Shown: in pieces, positions 19,111 to 28,111 of the stretch | Layout: every line of letters begins with the position of its first letter | Position numbering within the stretch: the stretch's first letter is position 1 | NCBI RefSeq assembly: GCF_023100725.1 | Contig: NZ_CP095501.1 | Location: forward strand, 2,170,001-2,234,000 | From: Arthrobacter antioxidans | GTDB lineage: Bacteria; Actinomycetota; Actinomycetes; Actinomycetales; Micrococcaceae | Length of the DNA stretch: 64,000 nt | Direction of reading: 5' to 3' | Translations under genes and position numbers: made by a program | The notes under the pieces: model-generated | The model's database searches: none | What the model was told of the DNA's origin: nothing | What the model saw: the letters and a program-made list of their open reading frames with translations, nothing else

Positions 19111-20642
19111 GCGGCACGCTCCTGCAGGCGGAAACCGAGGGCGGTGACGACGTCGTCGGCGTCCGGGCGGGAGCGCCCGGCGAGGTCCGCGATGGTCCAC
19201 GCGACGCGCAGGACCCTGTCCCATCCGCGCGCGCTGACGAGGTTGCGGTCGAGCGCCCGGTCCAGGAAGGCGGTGACGGCCCGCGGAAGTGCCAGCTCAC
19301 CCCGGAGGATGCGCCCCTGCACCTCCGCGTTGGTGGCGTAGTCCCAGTGGTGGAGGCGTTCCCGCTGCGCCGCACGCGCCGCGGCGACCCTGCCGGCGAC
19401 GGCGGCGGACGTCTCGGGAGACCGCACGTCCGCGTAGTCGGCAAGGCTCACCCGCTGGACGGCCAGCTGCAGGTCCACGCGATCCAGCAGCGGCCCGGAG
19501 AGGCGGTTGAAGTACCTCCGGCGCTGCTGCGCGGTGCACAGGCAGTCGATCCCCTTGCCGTTCGCGAGACCGCAGGGGCAGGGGTTCAGGGCCAGGACGA
19601 GCTGGAAGCGGGCCGGGTAGGACGCCGTGCCGGAGGCCCGGTGCAGGACCAGCATGCCGCTCTCGAGCGGCTCGCGCAGCGCCTCGAGGACGCGCCTCTC
19701 GTACTCCGGCGCCTCGTCGAGGAACAGGATGCCCCGGTGCGCCCGGGATGCGGCCCCCGGTCTCGGGATGCCGCTGCCGCCCCCGATGATGGAGGCGGGC
19801 GTCGCCGTGTGGTGCGGGCTCTCGAAGGGCGGCTTCCGCACCAGCTCGGTGCAGAGCCGCTCGCCGGAGAGGCTGTGGATCGCCGTCACCTCCATCGCGT
19901 GGTCGTCGTCGAGATCCGGGAGGATGCCCGGCAGCCGCTCCGCGAGCATCGTCTTGCCGGCACCTGGCGGCCCGACCATGAGGAGGTGGTGGGCTCCCGC
20001 GGCCGCGATCTCCAGCGCGAACCGTGCCTCGTGCTGGCCCGCGATGTCGGAGAGGTCGTGGGCGGGCCCGGACCGGACCGTCGGCGGGATCGGTGCGCTG
20101 CGGACGACGGGCTGGGGCAGCGCGACCTGGGCGGCGTCGGCTCCGAAGGCCAGCGCCACCTCGGCGAGCGTGCGGTAGGAGCCGACGTCGGCGGCCGGGA
20201 CGAGAGCCGCCTCCGGTGCGTTCTCCTCCGCGACGATGATGCGGTGGTGCCCGGCCTCCACGGCAGCCATCACGGCGGGCAGCACCCCGCGGACCGGCCG
20301 GAGCTGCCCGTCCAGACCCAGTTCGGCGATGAAGACCGTGGACCCGACGCCGCGGACGTCCCCCGCCGCGGCCAGCGCCGACATGACGATCGCGAGGTCG
20401 AAGGAGGACCCGCGCTTCGGCAGGGACGCGGGGATGAGGTTGACCGTGATCTTCCGTCGGCTGAGGGGTACGCCGGCGTTGCGGGCCGCCGCCCTGATGC
20501 GGTCCTTGGCCTCGTTGAGCGAGGCATCCGGCAGGCCGAGCAGCACGAACGCGGGCAGGGTCTGCCCGATATCCGCCTCGACCTCGACGACATGCCCGTT
20601 CAGGCCGACCAGGGACACCGCGTAGGTGCGTCCGAGCGCCAT
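19107..20642 (-). CDS. comM: Mg-chelatase-like AAA+ ATPase, ComM/YifB family
   Basis: Hexameric helicase of the YifB/ComM family that promotes branch migration during natural transformation in Vibrio and Haemophilus. The N-terminal LonC-like region (GLNGHVVEVEAD, LLGLPDASLNEAKDR) is followed by Walker A GPPGAGKTMLAERL, Walker B ILFLDEAPEY and a C-terminal lid. It has 511 residues from the ATG at 20642, whose first A doubles as the last base of the yraN stop (TGATG). It is followed by dprA with 4-bp overlap. Confidence 0.94.
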   Translation of the reverse strand: MALGRTYAVSLVGLNGHVVEVEADIGQTLPAFVLLGLPDASLNEAKDRIRAAARNAGVPLSRRKITVNLIPASLPKRGSSFDLAIVMSALAAAGDVRGVGSTVFIAELGLDGQLRPVRGVLPAVMAAVEAGHHRIIVAEENAPEAALVPAADVGSYRTLAEVALAFGADAAQVALPQPVVRSAPIPPTVRSGPAHDLSDIAGQHEARFALEIAAAGAHHLLMVGPPGAGKTMLAERLPGILPDLDDDHAMEVTAIHSLSGERLCTELVRKPPFESPHHTATPASIIGGGSGIPRPGAASRAHRGILFLDEAPEYERRVLEALREPLESGMLVLHRASGTASYPARFQLVLALNPCPCGLANGKGIDCLCTAQQRRRYFNRLSGPLLDRVDLQLAVQRVSLADYADVRSPETSAAVAGRVAAARAAQRERLHHWDYATNAEVQGRILRGELALPRAVTAFLDRALDRNLVSARGWDRVLRVAWTIADLAGRSRPDADDVVTALGFRLQERAA

Positions 20643-20998
20643 CAGATCACGGCCCGCACGTGTTCGATGCGCGGGGCGCCCGTGCCGTCGTCGAGGACAC
20701 CGACGGCGTCGATGCGGAATCCGCTGAACCGCAGGTTGTGTGCGCGGGCCCACTGCGAGGCGAGCAGGTAGAGCCTCTCGAGCTTGCCGGCCGTGATGGC
20801 CTCCAGGGGCTGCCCGAAATCATCCGAGCTGCGCGTCTTGACCTCCACGATCACCAGGGTGGACCCGTCCACCGCCACGAGGTCGATCTCCCCTGCCGGG
20901 CACCGCCAGTTCCGATCGACGATCGTCAGGCCGGCCCGCTCCAGGAAGAGCGCGGCGATCGCCTCCCCCCGACGCCCCAATTGATCCTTCGCCAACAT
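20642..20998 (-). CDS. yraN: UPF0102 family endonuclease-fold protein YraN
   Basis: A 118-residue protein with the restriction-endonuclease-like core of UPF0102: GRRGEAIAALFLERAGLTIVDRNWR, then GEIDLVAVDG and VIVEVKTRSSDDFG, giving the D-ExK metal site. The cellular role is unsettled. The ATG at 20998 sits 8 bp behind GGAGG, better than the upstream GTG at 21007. The stop overlaps the comM start. Confidence 0.9.
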   Translation of the reverse strand: MLAKDQLGRRGEAIAALFLERAGLTIVDRNWRCPAGEIDLVAVDGSTLVIVEVKTRSSDDFGQPLEAITAGKLERLYLLASQWARAHNLRFSGFRIDAVGVLDDGTGAPRIEHVRAVI

Positions 20999-21200
20999 GG
21001 CTACCACCTCCGCACCCAGCCTCGGCCCTGCAGGACGGCCCGGAGCGGCGGCAGTCGCCTATGTGGACAACCGGGGGCGACAACCGCGACCGCTGTCCCC
21101 GTCGACCGATCCGGCACTGGTGGACGGACCGGCATCGGCCTAGCGTGGAGGTGCAGCGGCAGCCGGCCGGCCGCCGCGCCCACGACGGATGGAGGACACC

Positions 21201-21503
21201 GTGTCAGAGCAGAGTGACGTCATGCCCGGTGGGACCGAAGCGGATCTCCAGGAGCAGCTCACGGAGGCCCGGGCCGCCGGATCGGGCACCACGGCCGTGG
21301 CCGCCAGCGGCACGGGCGGCTCGGAGGCCGATCGGCAGGAACAGGGCACGCCCCTCGATGCCGGCACCGCCGGGGGCGGCGTGGGGATCGCCGGCGAAGG
21401 GACGGGAGGCTCGGAGGCCGACCGCCTGGAGCAGGCCGCTGACGTGCCGCTCGACGCCGAGGACGCCTTCCCGCACGGAGGCGGGGACGACGACGGGCCC
21501 TGA
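21201..21503 (+). CDS. Acidic, disordered small protein with three GG-EAD--EQ repeats
   Basis: Not recognised. The GTG start at 21201 sits 4 bp behind GGAGG. The 100-residue product lacks Cys and aromatic residues apart from one Phe, so it should be intrinsically disordered. It contains three copies of a decapeptide, GGTEADLQEQ, GGSEADRQEQ and GGSEADRLEQ, spaced 35-40 residues apart and joined by Gly/Ala-rich linkers. It is a lone plus-strand gene inside a long minus-strand series, between yraN and the DUF2469 gene. Confidence 0.7.
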   Translation: MSEQSDVMPGGTEADLQEQLTEARAAGSGTTAVAASGTGGSEADRQEQGTPLDAGTAGGGVGIAGEGTGGSEADRLEQAADVPLDAEDAFPHGGGDDDGP

Positions 21504-21528
21504 CGCCGTCAGGACCCGTCGGAGGGCG

Positions 21529-21855
21529 TCAGTTGCCCAGTGTGCCGTCCTTGGGCAGGGCGATGTCGTCCGACTTGGCGAGCTCCTCGACGTTGACGTC
21601 CTTGAACGTGATCACGCGGACGTTCTTCACGAAGCGGGCCGAGCGGTACACGTCCCACACCCAGGCGTCCTGGAGCGTCAGGTCGAAGTAGACCTCGCCG
21701 TCGGCCGAACGTGCCTGGAGGTCCACGTGGTTCGCCAGGTAGAACCGGCGCTCCGTCTCCACGACATAGCTGAACAGCCCCACCACGTCCCGGTACTCGC
21801 GGTAGAGCTGGAGCTCCATGTCGGTTTCGTAGTTCTCAAGATCCTCGGCACTCAT
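21529..21855 (-). CDS. DUF2469 family protein
   Basis: A 108-residue conserved actinobacterial protein recognised by MSAEDLENYETDMELQLYRE and the following YVVETERRFYLANHVDLQ. The function is unknown. It almost always follows rnhB, as here. The ATG at 21855 is preferred over the in-frame GTG at 21873. The rnhB stop lies within the GGAGG region just before it. Confidence 0.92.
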   Translation of the reverse strand: MSAEDLENYETDMELQLYREYRDVVGLFSYVVETERRFYLANHVDLQARSADGEVYFDLTLQDAWVWDVYRSARFVKNVRVITFKDVNVEELAKSDDIALPKDGTLGN

Positions 21856-21862
21856 CCGATCA

Positions 21863-22621
21863 TCATCCTCCACTTTCCAGTCGGGCAGCGTCAGGCCGCG
21901 CCAGGCTTCCCAGACGCCAGGTCCTCCGGTGGTACTCGCTCGGGCCTGCCGCGTCGATGGCCGCGCGGTGGCTTTCCGTCGCGTAGCCCTTGTTCACGTC
22001 CCAGCCGAAGTCCGGGTGGTCGGCGGCGAGGGACACCATCAGGGCATCGCGCTCCACCTTGGCCAGCACGCTGGCCGCCGCGACGCTCAGGCATTTCAGG
22101 TCCGCCTTGATCCGGGTGTGCACCGGGGCCGTGCAGCCGCCCGTCCCCGCGGGGCCGCCCTGCTCGATCCCGACCGAGCCCTCGCCCGCCCCGAAGAGCA
22201 CGCCCTGGGACCGCGCGGACAGCCAGTCGTGGTTGCCGTCGAGGATGACGACGTCGGGGGTCACCGTCTCGAGGACCGAGGCCCATGCCCTGCTCCCGGC
22301 CGCACGCAATGCGGACATCAGTCCCAGCGCGTCGATCTCCGCCGCCGAGGCATGGCCGACGGCGGACGCGACGGACCAGCGGCGGATGCGGGGCACCAGG
22401 GCCTCACGCTCGGCGGCGGGCAGCAGCTTGCTGTCCCGCACACCCCGCAGCGGAGCCGGGGCGCCGAGGTCGACGACCACGATGCCGACCGACACCGGTC
22501 CGGCCAGGGCTCCCCTACCCACCTCGTCGCATCCGGCCACGTAGCGGTGGCCCGCGGTGGCGAAGGACTTCTCGACGCTCAGGCTGGGAGCGGTGGATCG
22601 TCGTGTGCGCAGGGGCGTCAT
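21863..22621 (-). CDS. rnhB: Ribonuclease HII
   Basis: Cleaves RNA in RNA-DNA hybrids, including single ribonucleotides in DNA. The 252-residue protein has the DE metal site in [14 protein letters not shown], the Asp in DSKLL, and Asp in VILDGNHDW. The ATG start overlaps the stop of the signal peptidase gene upstream in ATGA. The C-terminal third ([15 protein letters not shown]) matches the family. Confidence 0.94.
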   Translation of the reverse strand: MTPLRTRRSTAPSLSVEKSFATAGHRYVAGCDEVGRGALAGPVSVGIVVVDLGAPAPLRGVRDSKLLPAAEREALVPRIRRWSVASAVGHASAAEIDALGLMSALRAAGSRAWASVLETVTPDVVILDGNHDWLSARSQGVLFGAGEGSVGIEQGGPAGTGGCTAPVHTRIKADLKCLSVAAASVLAKVERDALMVSLAADHPDFGWDVNKGYATESHRAAIDAAGPSEYHRRTWRLGSLARPDAARLESGG

Positions 22622-23466
22622 GGCCCGGCCGGTGCAGGGGTGGGAACGGGAGTGGGCTGAGCACCGGGCTGGGGGTCGGGCACGCCGTCGAACACGTCCG
22701 ACGGCGTGGCGAGGAAGCCGAGGCGGTTCAGCGGCCAGGCGATGACCGCGGCCTTGCCCTCGACGTCGTCGATGTCCACGAAGCCCTTGCCGAGCTTGGT
22801 CTGGTTGGCCCGCGAGTCGGCGGAGGCGTTGCGGTGGTCCCCCATCACCCAGAGCTTGCCCTCGGGGACGACGACGTCGAAGGGCAGGTCGGAGGGGTTG
22901 GCCCCCGGGTAGAGGTAGGGCTCGTCGAGCGGCTCACCGTTGACGGTGAGGCGGCCCTGCGCGTCGCAGCAGATGACGTGGTCGCCCGGGAGCCCGATGA
23001 CACGCTTCACCAGGTGCTGCTGGGACTCGTCCGGGGCGAGCCCGATGAAGATGAGCGCTTCCTTGAACCAGCTGACCTGCGCCTCGGCCTGCTCGGGCAG
23101 CCAGCCCTCCGTGTCGCTGAAGACGACGATGTCCCCGCGCTGCAGGTCGAAGGGCTGCGGCACCAGCTGGTTCACGAAGATGCGGTCGTCGATCTCCAGG
23201 GTCTCCTCCATGGAGCCGGACGGGATGAAGAACGCACGGAAGAGGAAGGTCTTGATGAGGAAGGAGAGCACCAGCGCGATCACGACGATCGTGCCGATCT
23301 CCTTCAGCCATGCGCCGAACCCGCGATCGCGGTCCTTGCCGTCGCGCTGCCGCTTCCTGGGGGCCTCTGGCACGGTTCCGTCCGCGGAGGATGCGTCAGG
23401 ATCGGACGCCGGTGGTGCAGGGGCCTCGGCCCGCAAAGAGGACTTCCTGCGGAAGCTCCGTGCCAT
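22618..23466 (-). CDS. lepB: Signal peptidase I (second of two tandem copies)
   Basis: Membrane serine protease that removes Sec and Tat signal peptides. The cytoplasmic N-terminus is basic ([10 protein letters not shown]), with one membrane helix (about 57-77), catalytic Ser85 in [10 protein letters not shown], catalytic Lys in [13 protein letters not shown] and the box [12 protein letters not shown]. It has 282 residues, with a Pro-rich C-terminal tail. It is paired with another signal peptidase gene 89 bp upstream. Confidence 0.94.
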   Translation of the reverse strand: MARSFRRKSSLRAEAPAPPASDPDASSADGTVPEAPRKRQRDGKDRDRGFGAWLKEIGTIVVIALVLSFLIKTFLFRAFFIPSGSMEETLEIDDRIFVNQLVPQPFDLQRGDIVVFSDTEGWLPEQAEAQVSWFKEALIFIGLAPDESQQHLVKRVIGLPGDHVICCDAQGRLTVNGEPLDEPYLYPGANPSDLPFDVVVPEGKLWVMGDHRNASADSRANQTKLGKGFVDIDDVEGKAAVIAWPLNRLGFLATPSDVFDGVPDPQPGAQPTPVPTPAPAGP

Positions 23467-23555
23467 GTGAACAGTTTCCTCTGTACTCGTGATGCCCGGC
23501 TGCCGACGGTGCCGGGAAGGGGTCTCCGACGGGTGACCGTGCCACCGGGTGGACG

Positions 23556-24233
23556 TCAGTCGGACGATCGGTCGATCGGGCCGGACCGGTCCAGTGGCCA
23601 GACTAGCTGAAAGGCCCGTCCGATGATCCGATCCTCGGCGATGAGCCCCCCGCCGGGTGCGCCGAGCAGCGACCTCGAGTCCGTCGACGCCGACCGGTGG
23701 TCACCGAGTAGCCACAGCCGCCCCTCGGGGACGACGACGTCGAAGCTCGTGGTGCTCGCGGCGTCGCCCGGATGGAGGTACGGCTCCCGGAGGGTCTGCC
23801 CGTTCACCGTGAGGGATCGGTCTGCGCTGCAGCACCTCACATGGTCCCCGCCGACACCGATCACGCGCTTGACGTAGGTGGTGTCGTTGCCCGCGAGCCC
23901 GAGCCACTGGCCCGCGCCGGCGAGGACCCGCTCGGGGAGGCTCCGCGGGTCCGTGATCGGGTCGAAGGACCCCCGGCCGTCGAACACGACGACGTCGCCG
24001 CGCCGGACGTCCGACGCCGCGAGTTTGGACACGAGCACGCGGTCGCCCTCGGTGAGCAGGGGCTCCATGGACGCGGACGGGATGAAGTAGACGTCCAGGA
24101 GGAAGCCGCGCACGAGCCCTGTGACGAGGACGGCGAGCATGACGGCGGAGAACACGAAACGCCAGCCCACAGAGCGGGGCCGGCGTTTCGGTTGCCCTCC
24201 AGCCGGAGACTGGGAAGCGGGCGTTTCATGCAC
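23556..24233 (-). CDS. lepB: Signal peptidase I (first of two tandem copies)
   Basis: A 225-residue paralogue of the neighbouring LepB. One N-terminal helix (about 25-44), Ser55 in IPSASMEPLL, Lys in YVKRVIGVGGDHV and LGDHRSASTDSR are present, so both catalytic residues are kept. The start is the GTG at 24233, 9 bp past the rplS stop. No Shine-Dalgarno sequence is visible, so coupling to rplS is likely. Two copies with different lengths suggest division of substrates. Confidence 0.92.
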   Translation of the reverse strand: MHETPASQSPAGGQPKRRPRSVGWRFVFSAVMLAVLVTGLVRGFLLDVYFIPSASMEPLLTEGDRVLVSKLAASDVRRGDVVVFDGRGSFDPITDPRSLPERVLAGAGQWLGLAGNDTTYVKRVIGVGGDHVRCCSADRSLTVNGQTLREPYLHPGDAASTTSFDVVVPEGRLWLLGDHRSASTDSRSLLGAPGGGLIAEDRIIGRAFQLVWPLDRSGPIDRSSD

Positions 24234-24242
24234 CAGAAGGAG

Positions 24243-24602
24243 CTACTTGACCGTCTTGGGGTCGCGCTTCTCCTTGATCTTCGCTGCCTTGCCGCGCAGT
24301 TCGCGCATGTAGTACAGCTTGGCGCGGCGGACATCGCCCTTGGAGACGACTTCGATCTTGTCCAGGACCGGGCTGTGCACGGGGAACGTACGCTCCACGC
24401 CCACACCGAAGCTCACCTTGCGGACCGTGAAGGTCTCGCGGATGCCGTCGCCCTGGCGGCCGAGGACGAAGCCCTTGAAGATCTGAACACGGGTGTTCTT
24501 GCCTTCGATGATGTTGACGTGGACGTTGACGGTGTCGCCGGCGCGGAAGTCGGGGACGTTGTCGCGGAGGGATCCGGCGTCGACTGAATCGAGAATATGC
24601 AT
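24243..24602 (-). CDS. rplS: 50S ribosomal protein L19
   Basis: Large-subunit protein at the 30S-50S interface. The 119 residues show the family core [22 protein letters not shown]-like [13 protein letters not shown] and the C-terminal [21 protein letters not shown]. The ATG at 24602 is 7 bp behind AGGAG. The upstream ATG at 24608 is too close to it. It has its own 212-bp leader after trmD. Confidence 0.96.
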   Translation of the reverse strand: MHILDSVDAGSLRDNVPDFRAGDTVNVHVNIIEGKNTRVQIFKGFVLGRQGDGIRETFTVRKVSFGVGVERTFPVHSPVLDKIEVVSKGDVRRAKLYYMRELRGKAAKIKEKRDPKTVK

Positions 24603-24814
24603 GGTCATGCTCCTGGTGGACGCCACAGGTCATCCACGTTGGTCATGGCGGCCAGGGACCGGGCGCAGGGCCCGGGCGATACCGCCGAAGAAGATGTCCG
24701 GCCGATCCGATGATTCGGTGGCCGGTGTGTGAACTGTTGGCCGCACGCCCCCTGTGGCAGGGTCCGGCCCAGTGGACACAAGGCACGATTATTCCACAGC
24801 GCCGGCGCCAACCA

Positions 24815-25603
24815 CTAATGCTGCGGTCTGGTCAGCCTGCCGTCGACGACGTCGAAACCCGCCGCGCGCAGCGCCGTGAGGTCCGCCTTGCCGAGGGCGC
24901 CGACGTCGACGCGGCCGAGGAGGTCGGGGCGCCGGTCGGCGGTGCGCTGGAACTGCTCGAGCCGCCGCCACTGCGCGATCTTCGCGTGGTTGCCGCTCAG
25001 CAGCACCTCGGGGACCTCGCGTCCGCGCCACGACGACGGCTTCGTGTACACGGGGTACTCGAGCAGGCCGTCCGAGTGGGACTCCTCCACGAGGGATTCC
25101 GGGTTGCCGACGACGCCGGGGATGAGGCGCGCGACGGCTTCGACCATCGCGAGCACCGCCACTTCCCCGCCGTTGAGGACGTAGTCGCCCAGTGAGACCG
25201 GCCGGACGTCGAACTCCTCGCGCGCCCAGTCGACCGCGCGTTCGTCGATGCCCTCGTACCGGCCGCACGCGAAGACCAGGTGGTCCAGCGCGGCGAGCTC
25301 GTACGCCATCGCCTGGTCGAACACGGCGCCGGCCGGGGACGGCACGATGAGCGTGGGCCGGGAGTCGGCGGGCGCCTCCGCCCGGACGGCTTCGAGCGCC
25401 TGCGCCCAGGGTTCGGGCTTCATGACCATGCCCGCGCCGCCGCCGTAGGGGGTGTCGTCGACCGTCCTGTGCCTGTCGGTCGTGAAGGACCGCAGGTCGT
25501 GGATGCGCACGTCCAGCACGCCGTCCTGGCGGGCCTTCCCGATGAGGGACAGGTCGAGCGCCGCGAGGTACTCCGGGAAGATGGAGACGACGTCGATGCG
25601 CAC
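24815..25603 (-). CDS. trmD: tRNA (guanine37-N1)-methyltransferase
   Basis: SPOUT methyltransferase that makes m1G37 in tRNAs reading CNN codons and prevents frameshifts. The 262-residue product shows [11 protein letters not shown], the trefoil-knot SAM site [12 protein letters not shown] and the [19 protein letters not shown] loop. The GTG at 25603 shares one base with the rimM stop (TAGTG). The open frame upstream of it is antisense noise in rimM. Confidence 0.95.
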   Translation of the reverse strand: MRIDVVSIFPEYLAALDLSLIGKARQDGVLDVRIHDLRSFTTDRHRTVDDTPYGGGAGMVMKPEPWAQALEAVRAEAPADSRPTLIVPSPAGAVFDQAMAYELAALDHLVFACGRYEGIDERAVDWAREEFDVRPVSLGDYVLNGGEVAVLAMVEAVARLIPGVVGNPESLVEESHSDGLLEYPVYTKPSSWRGREVPEVLLSGNHAKIAQWRRLEQFQRTADRRPDLLGRVDVGALGKADLTALRAAGFDVVDGRLTRPQH

Positions 25604-26229
25604 TAGTCGCGCGTCCCGCCCGGCCCGGAATCGGCGGGGGCATCGGCGGGGGGATCGGTCGGCGCGCCGGCGGAGTCGCGCGCGATGTCGTCGCCGTCGT
25701 CGGGCGCCTGGTTGGAGCCGGGCGTGTTCAGGTCGAAGAGGCCCGCCGGCGGCACGATGGTCAGGAAGCCGGCGTCCGGGTCCACCTCGGGCACGATCGA
25801 CGTGACGAACGGCACCAGCGCCTCGTGTCCGTCGGCGAGTTCGACGACGAGGAGGTCCTGGACCGCCATGGTGCGCAGGGCGGTGACCTTGCCCACGGTC
25901 GTCCCGTCCACGCGGGCGTCGAGGCCGACGAGCTCGTGCTCGTACCAGGCGTCGTCGTCGTCGTCCTGGGCGCCGGCCGTGTCGATGAAGAGCTGGGCAC
26001 CGCGCAGGGTCTCGGCCTGGTTCCGGTCCGCCACCTGCTCGAAACCGACGATCAGGATGTCCTTGTTCCACCGCGCCTTCACGACCGTCAGCTCGGTGAC
26101 GGCCGCGCCCTCCACGCGGAAGATCCCGCCCGGTTCGAAGCGGTCCTCCGGGGCGTCGGTGAAGAGCTGGACCGTCACCTCTCCGCGGATGCCGTGGGGC
26201 TTCCCGATCCTGGCTACGAGTACGTCCAT
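25603..26229 (-). CDS. rimM: Ribosome maturation factor RimM
   Basis: Assists 30S head assembly through ribosomal protein S19. It is recognised by [21 protein letters not shown] and the PRC-barrel part [15 protein letters not shown] ... VVPFV-like [12 protein letters not shown]. The 208 residues include an acidic, disordered C-terminal extension of about 35 residues and an Asp run (DDDDD) before the PRC barrel. It overlaps trmD by one base. Confidence 0.94.
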   Translation of the reverse strand: MDVLVARIGKPHGIRGEVTVQLFTDAPEDRFEPGGIFRVEGAAVTELTVVKARWNKDILIVGFEQVADRNQAETLRGAQLFIDTAGAQDDDDDAWYEHELVGLDARVDGTTVGKVTALRTMAVQDLLVVELADGHEALVPFVTSIVPEVDPDAGFLTIVPPAGLFDLNTPGSNQAPDDGDDIARDSAGAPTDPPADAPADSGPGGTRD

Positions 26230-26282
26230 CGTGGTGCTCCTGCTGTGGGTGGCTGAATCATGGGTACTTCAGGGGTGAACGG

Positions 26283-26321
26283 GAACGGCCCCACCACCAG
26301 GTCCTGGTGGTGGGGCCGTTC
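26283..26321. terminator. Long perfect hairpin between khpA and rimM
   Basis: An 18-bp perfect inverted repeat (26283-26300 and 26304-26321) with a 3-nt loop lies inside the rpsP-khpA-rimM-trmD gene series on the minus strand, after the khpA stop. There is no T run. It may reduce or stop read-through from the ribosomal part into rimM-trmD, or protect a processed 3' end. Confidence 0.65.
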
Positions 26322-26352
26322 GGCATGCTGGATGGCGTGAAGCTCGGGCCGG

Positions 26353-26598
26353 TCAGTCCCGGCGGCGGTCGGTGTCGACGACGTCGACCCGCACCGGCTC
26401 GCCGTCAGCGAGGGCCGACACCACGGTGCGCAGCGCGCGGGCGGTGCGCCCCTGGCGGCCGATCACGCGGCCGAGGTCCTCCTGGTGGACGCGGACCTCG
26501 AGCGTCTCGCCGCGGCGGTTGTTCTTTGCGGCGACCCTGACGTCGTCAGGGTTGTCGACGATGCCGCGGACGAGGTGCTCCAGAGCTTCGGCCAGCAA
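26353..26598 (-). CDS. khpA: KH-domain RNA-binding protein KhpA
   Basis: An 81-residue single KH domain with the GxxG loop GRQG in LGRVIGRQGRTARALRTV. KhpA proteins bind RNA with KhpB and affect cell division in streptococci. The role in actinobacteria is unsettled. The start is TTG at 26598, one base after the rpsP stop, so translation is probably coupled. Confidence 0.92.
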   Translation of the reverse strand: MLAEALEHLVRGIVDNPDDVRVAAKNNRRGETLEVRVHQEDLGRVIGRQGRTARALRTVVSALADGEPVRVDVVDTDRRRD

Positions 26599-26599
26599 G

Positions 26600-27004
26600 T
26601 TACTCTGCCTCGGTGGCTTCCGCGGCGGCGTCGTCGGTCTTCTTCGCCTTCGGCGTGATGGCCTCGGGGACGATCACGGAGCCCTTCTCGGGGGCGATGA
26701 ACGCCTCCTTGGCGGCCTTGGTCCTTAGGGTGCCTTCCTGGCCCTTGAGTCCCTTGAACTTCTGCCAGTCACCGGTGATCTTGAGCAGCACGGAGACCTG
26801 CTCGGTGGGCTGCGCGCCGACACCGAGCCAGTACTGCGCACGCTCGGAGTTGATCTCGATGAACGAGGGCTCCTCGGTGGGGTTGTACTTGCCGATCTCT
26901 TCGAGGGCACGGCCGTCACGCTTGGAGCGTGAATCCATGACGACGACGCGGTAGAACGGTGCGCGGATCTTGCCCATGCGCTTGAGGCGAATCTTTACGG
27001 CCAC
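26600..27004 (-). CDS. rpsP: 30S ribosomal protein S16
   Basis: Small-subunit assembly protein. [19 protein letters not shown] at the N-terminus and the [19 protein letters not shown] element are diagnostic. 134 residues, with a charged C-terminal extension ending in [11 protein letters not shown] that is typical of actinobacterial S16. The GTG at 27004 gives the expected N-terminus, although AAGGAG lies 13 bp away. It is the first gene of the rpsP-khpA-(rimM-trmD) series. Confidence 0.96.
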   Translation of the reverse strand: MAVKIRLKRMGKIRAPFYRVVVMDSRSKRDGRALEEIGKYNPTEEPSFIEINSERAQYWLGVGAQPTEQVSVLLKITGDWQKFKGLKGQEGTLRTKAAKEAFIAPEKGSVIVPEAITPKAKKTDDAAAEATEAE

Positions 27005-27158
27005 TTGTGTGGTCACTCCTTGTAAATGAAAAGGGGCGAACCCGTCATCCTGCTCCCGTGGGGCGGGCCATTCATGAGGGTTCAAAGGACACAATGCACG
27101 CGCAGAGAGAGGGGCTGCACGGATCGAGTACGGAACCATTGTGCCAGACGGCCGTGCT

Positions 27159-28058
27159 TTAGGCGATTCCGCCGGACGCGTGGGCGGCGGCGACACGGAG
27201 CCGGTTCCGCCAGGGGTCCTCGAAGCGCAGTTCGGCCCCCGTGTGGTGGCTCGCGACGCCCGCGTGGGCGAGGCGGTCCGCCAGCGCCCCGATCTCGTCC
27301 GCCGACGATACCCGGATGAGCACCTCACCGAGGCCGAGGGTGTCCTTCCGCGGCCCGGCGCCCCGGCTGTTCCAGACGTTCATGGCCATGTGGTGGTGGT
27401 AGCCGCCCGCGGAGACGAAGAGGGCCCGGTCGTGCCACCCGGCGGTGCGCTCGAAGCCGAGGACGTCCACGTAGAAGCTGTGGGCAGTGCCGACGTCGCC
27501 GACCTGCAGGTGGACGTGGCCCACGGTCGCGGCCCTCGACTCCGCGGACGACACCGCGTCCTCGGTGAGGTGCCGCTCGAGGTAGTCCTGCGGGGGCAGG
27601 GGAAGGCTGTCCATCACCACCGAGCGGGTCCCGCGCCCGTCGCCCGTCCACGTCCAGCTGTCCCGGGGTCGGTCGACGTACAGTTCGATGCCGTTCCCCT
27701 CGGGGTCGGTGAAGTAGAACGCCTCGCTCACGAGGTGGTCGGCGCTGCCCACGTAGGTACTGAGCGGATGGTGCGCGGCGGAGGCGACGGCGGCGGCCAG
27801 GTCCGCACGGTCCGCGAAGAGGAGGGCGGTATGGAAGAGGCCGGCCTCGCCACGCTGCGGGAGGTGCAGGTGGCGGGCGGATTCGAGGCGGAGGACGGCG
27901 CTCCCCCGGCGCCCGAGGACGACGGCGTCCGCTCCGTCCTCGATCACCTCCAGACGCAGCGCGGCGGCGTAGTAGCGGGTCAGCCCGGACAGGTCGCCGA
28001 CCCTGAGCGTCAGCGCCCCCATGGCGGTGTCGGTGGGCAGCAGGTCCTGTGCGGGCAT
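27159..28058 (-). CDS. VOC-family dioxygenase / glyoxalase-fold protein (CatE-like)
   Basis: 299 residues made of two vicinal-oxygen-chelate modules, as in extradiol ring-cleavage enzymes. The first runs from about 14 ([17 protein letters not shown]) and the second from about 170 ([18 protein letters not shown]). Ligand-type residues include His in [14 protein letters not shown] and Glu in GNGIELYV. The exact substrate cannot be read from sequence. The ATG has GAGGAG 6 bp upstream. A palindrome lies 40 bp upstream, between this gene and the amidohydrolase gene. Confidence 0.88.
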   Translation of the reverse strand: MPAQDLLPTDTAMGALTLRVGDLSGLTRYYAAALRLEVIEDGADAVVLGRRGSAVLRLESARHLHLPQRGEAGLFHTALLFADRADLAAAVASAAHHPLSTYVGSADHLVSEAFYFTDPEGNGIELYVDRPRDSWTWTGDGRGTRSVVMDSLPLPPQDYLERHLTEDAVSSAESRAATVGHVHLQVGDVGTAHSFYVDVLGFERTAGWHDRALFVSAGGYHHHMAMNVWNSRGAGPRKDTLGLGEVLIRVSSADEIGALADRLAHAGVASHHTGAELRFEDPWRNRLRVAAAHASGGIA

Positions 28059-28097
28059 ATCGGCTCCTCGGGGTGGAAGGTCTCCCCTGCACAACTT

Positions 28098-28111
28098 GTT
28101 GAAGCTTCAAC
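28098..28111. promoter_or_regulatory. 14-bp palindromic operator candidate before the VOC gene
   Basis: GTTGAAGCTTCAAC is a perfect palindrome 40 bp upstream of the VOC start and abuts the stop codon of the amidohydrolase gene. MarR-type regulators of CatE-like VOC genes bind palindromes of this size in other bacteria. No regulator gene is adjacent here. Confidence 0.5.
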
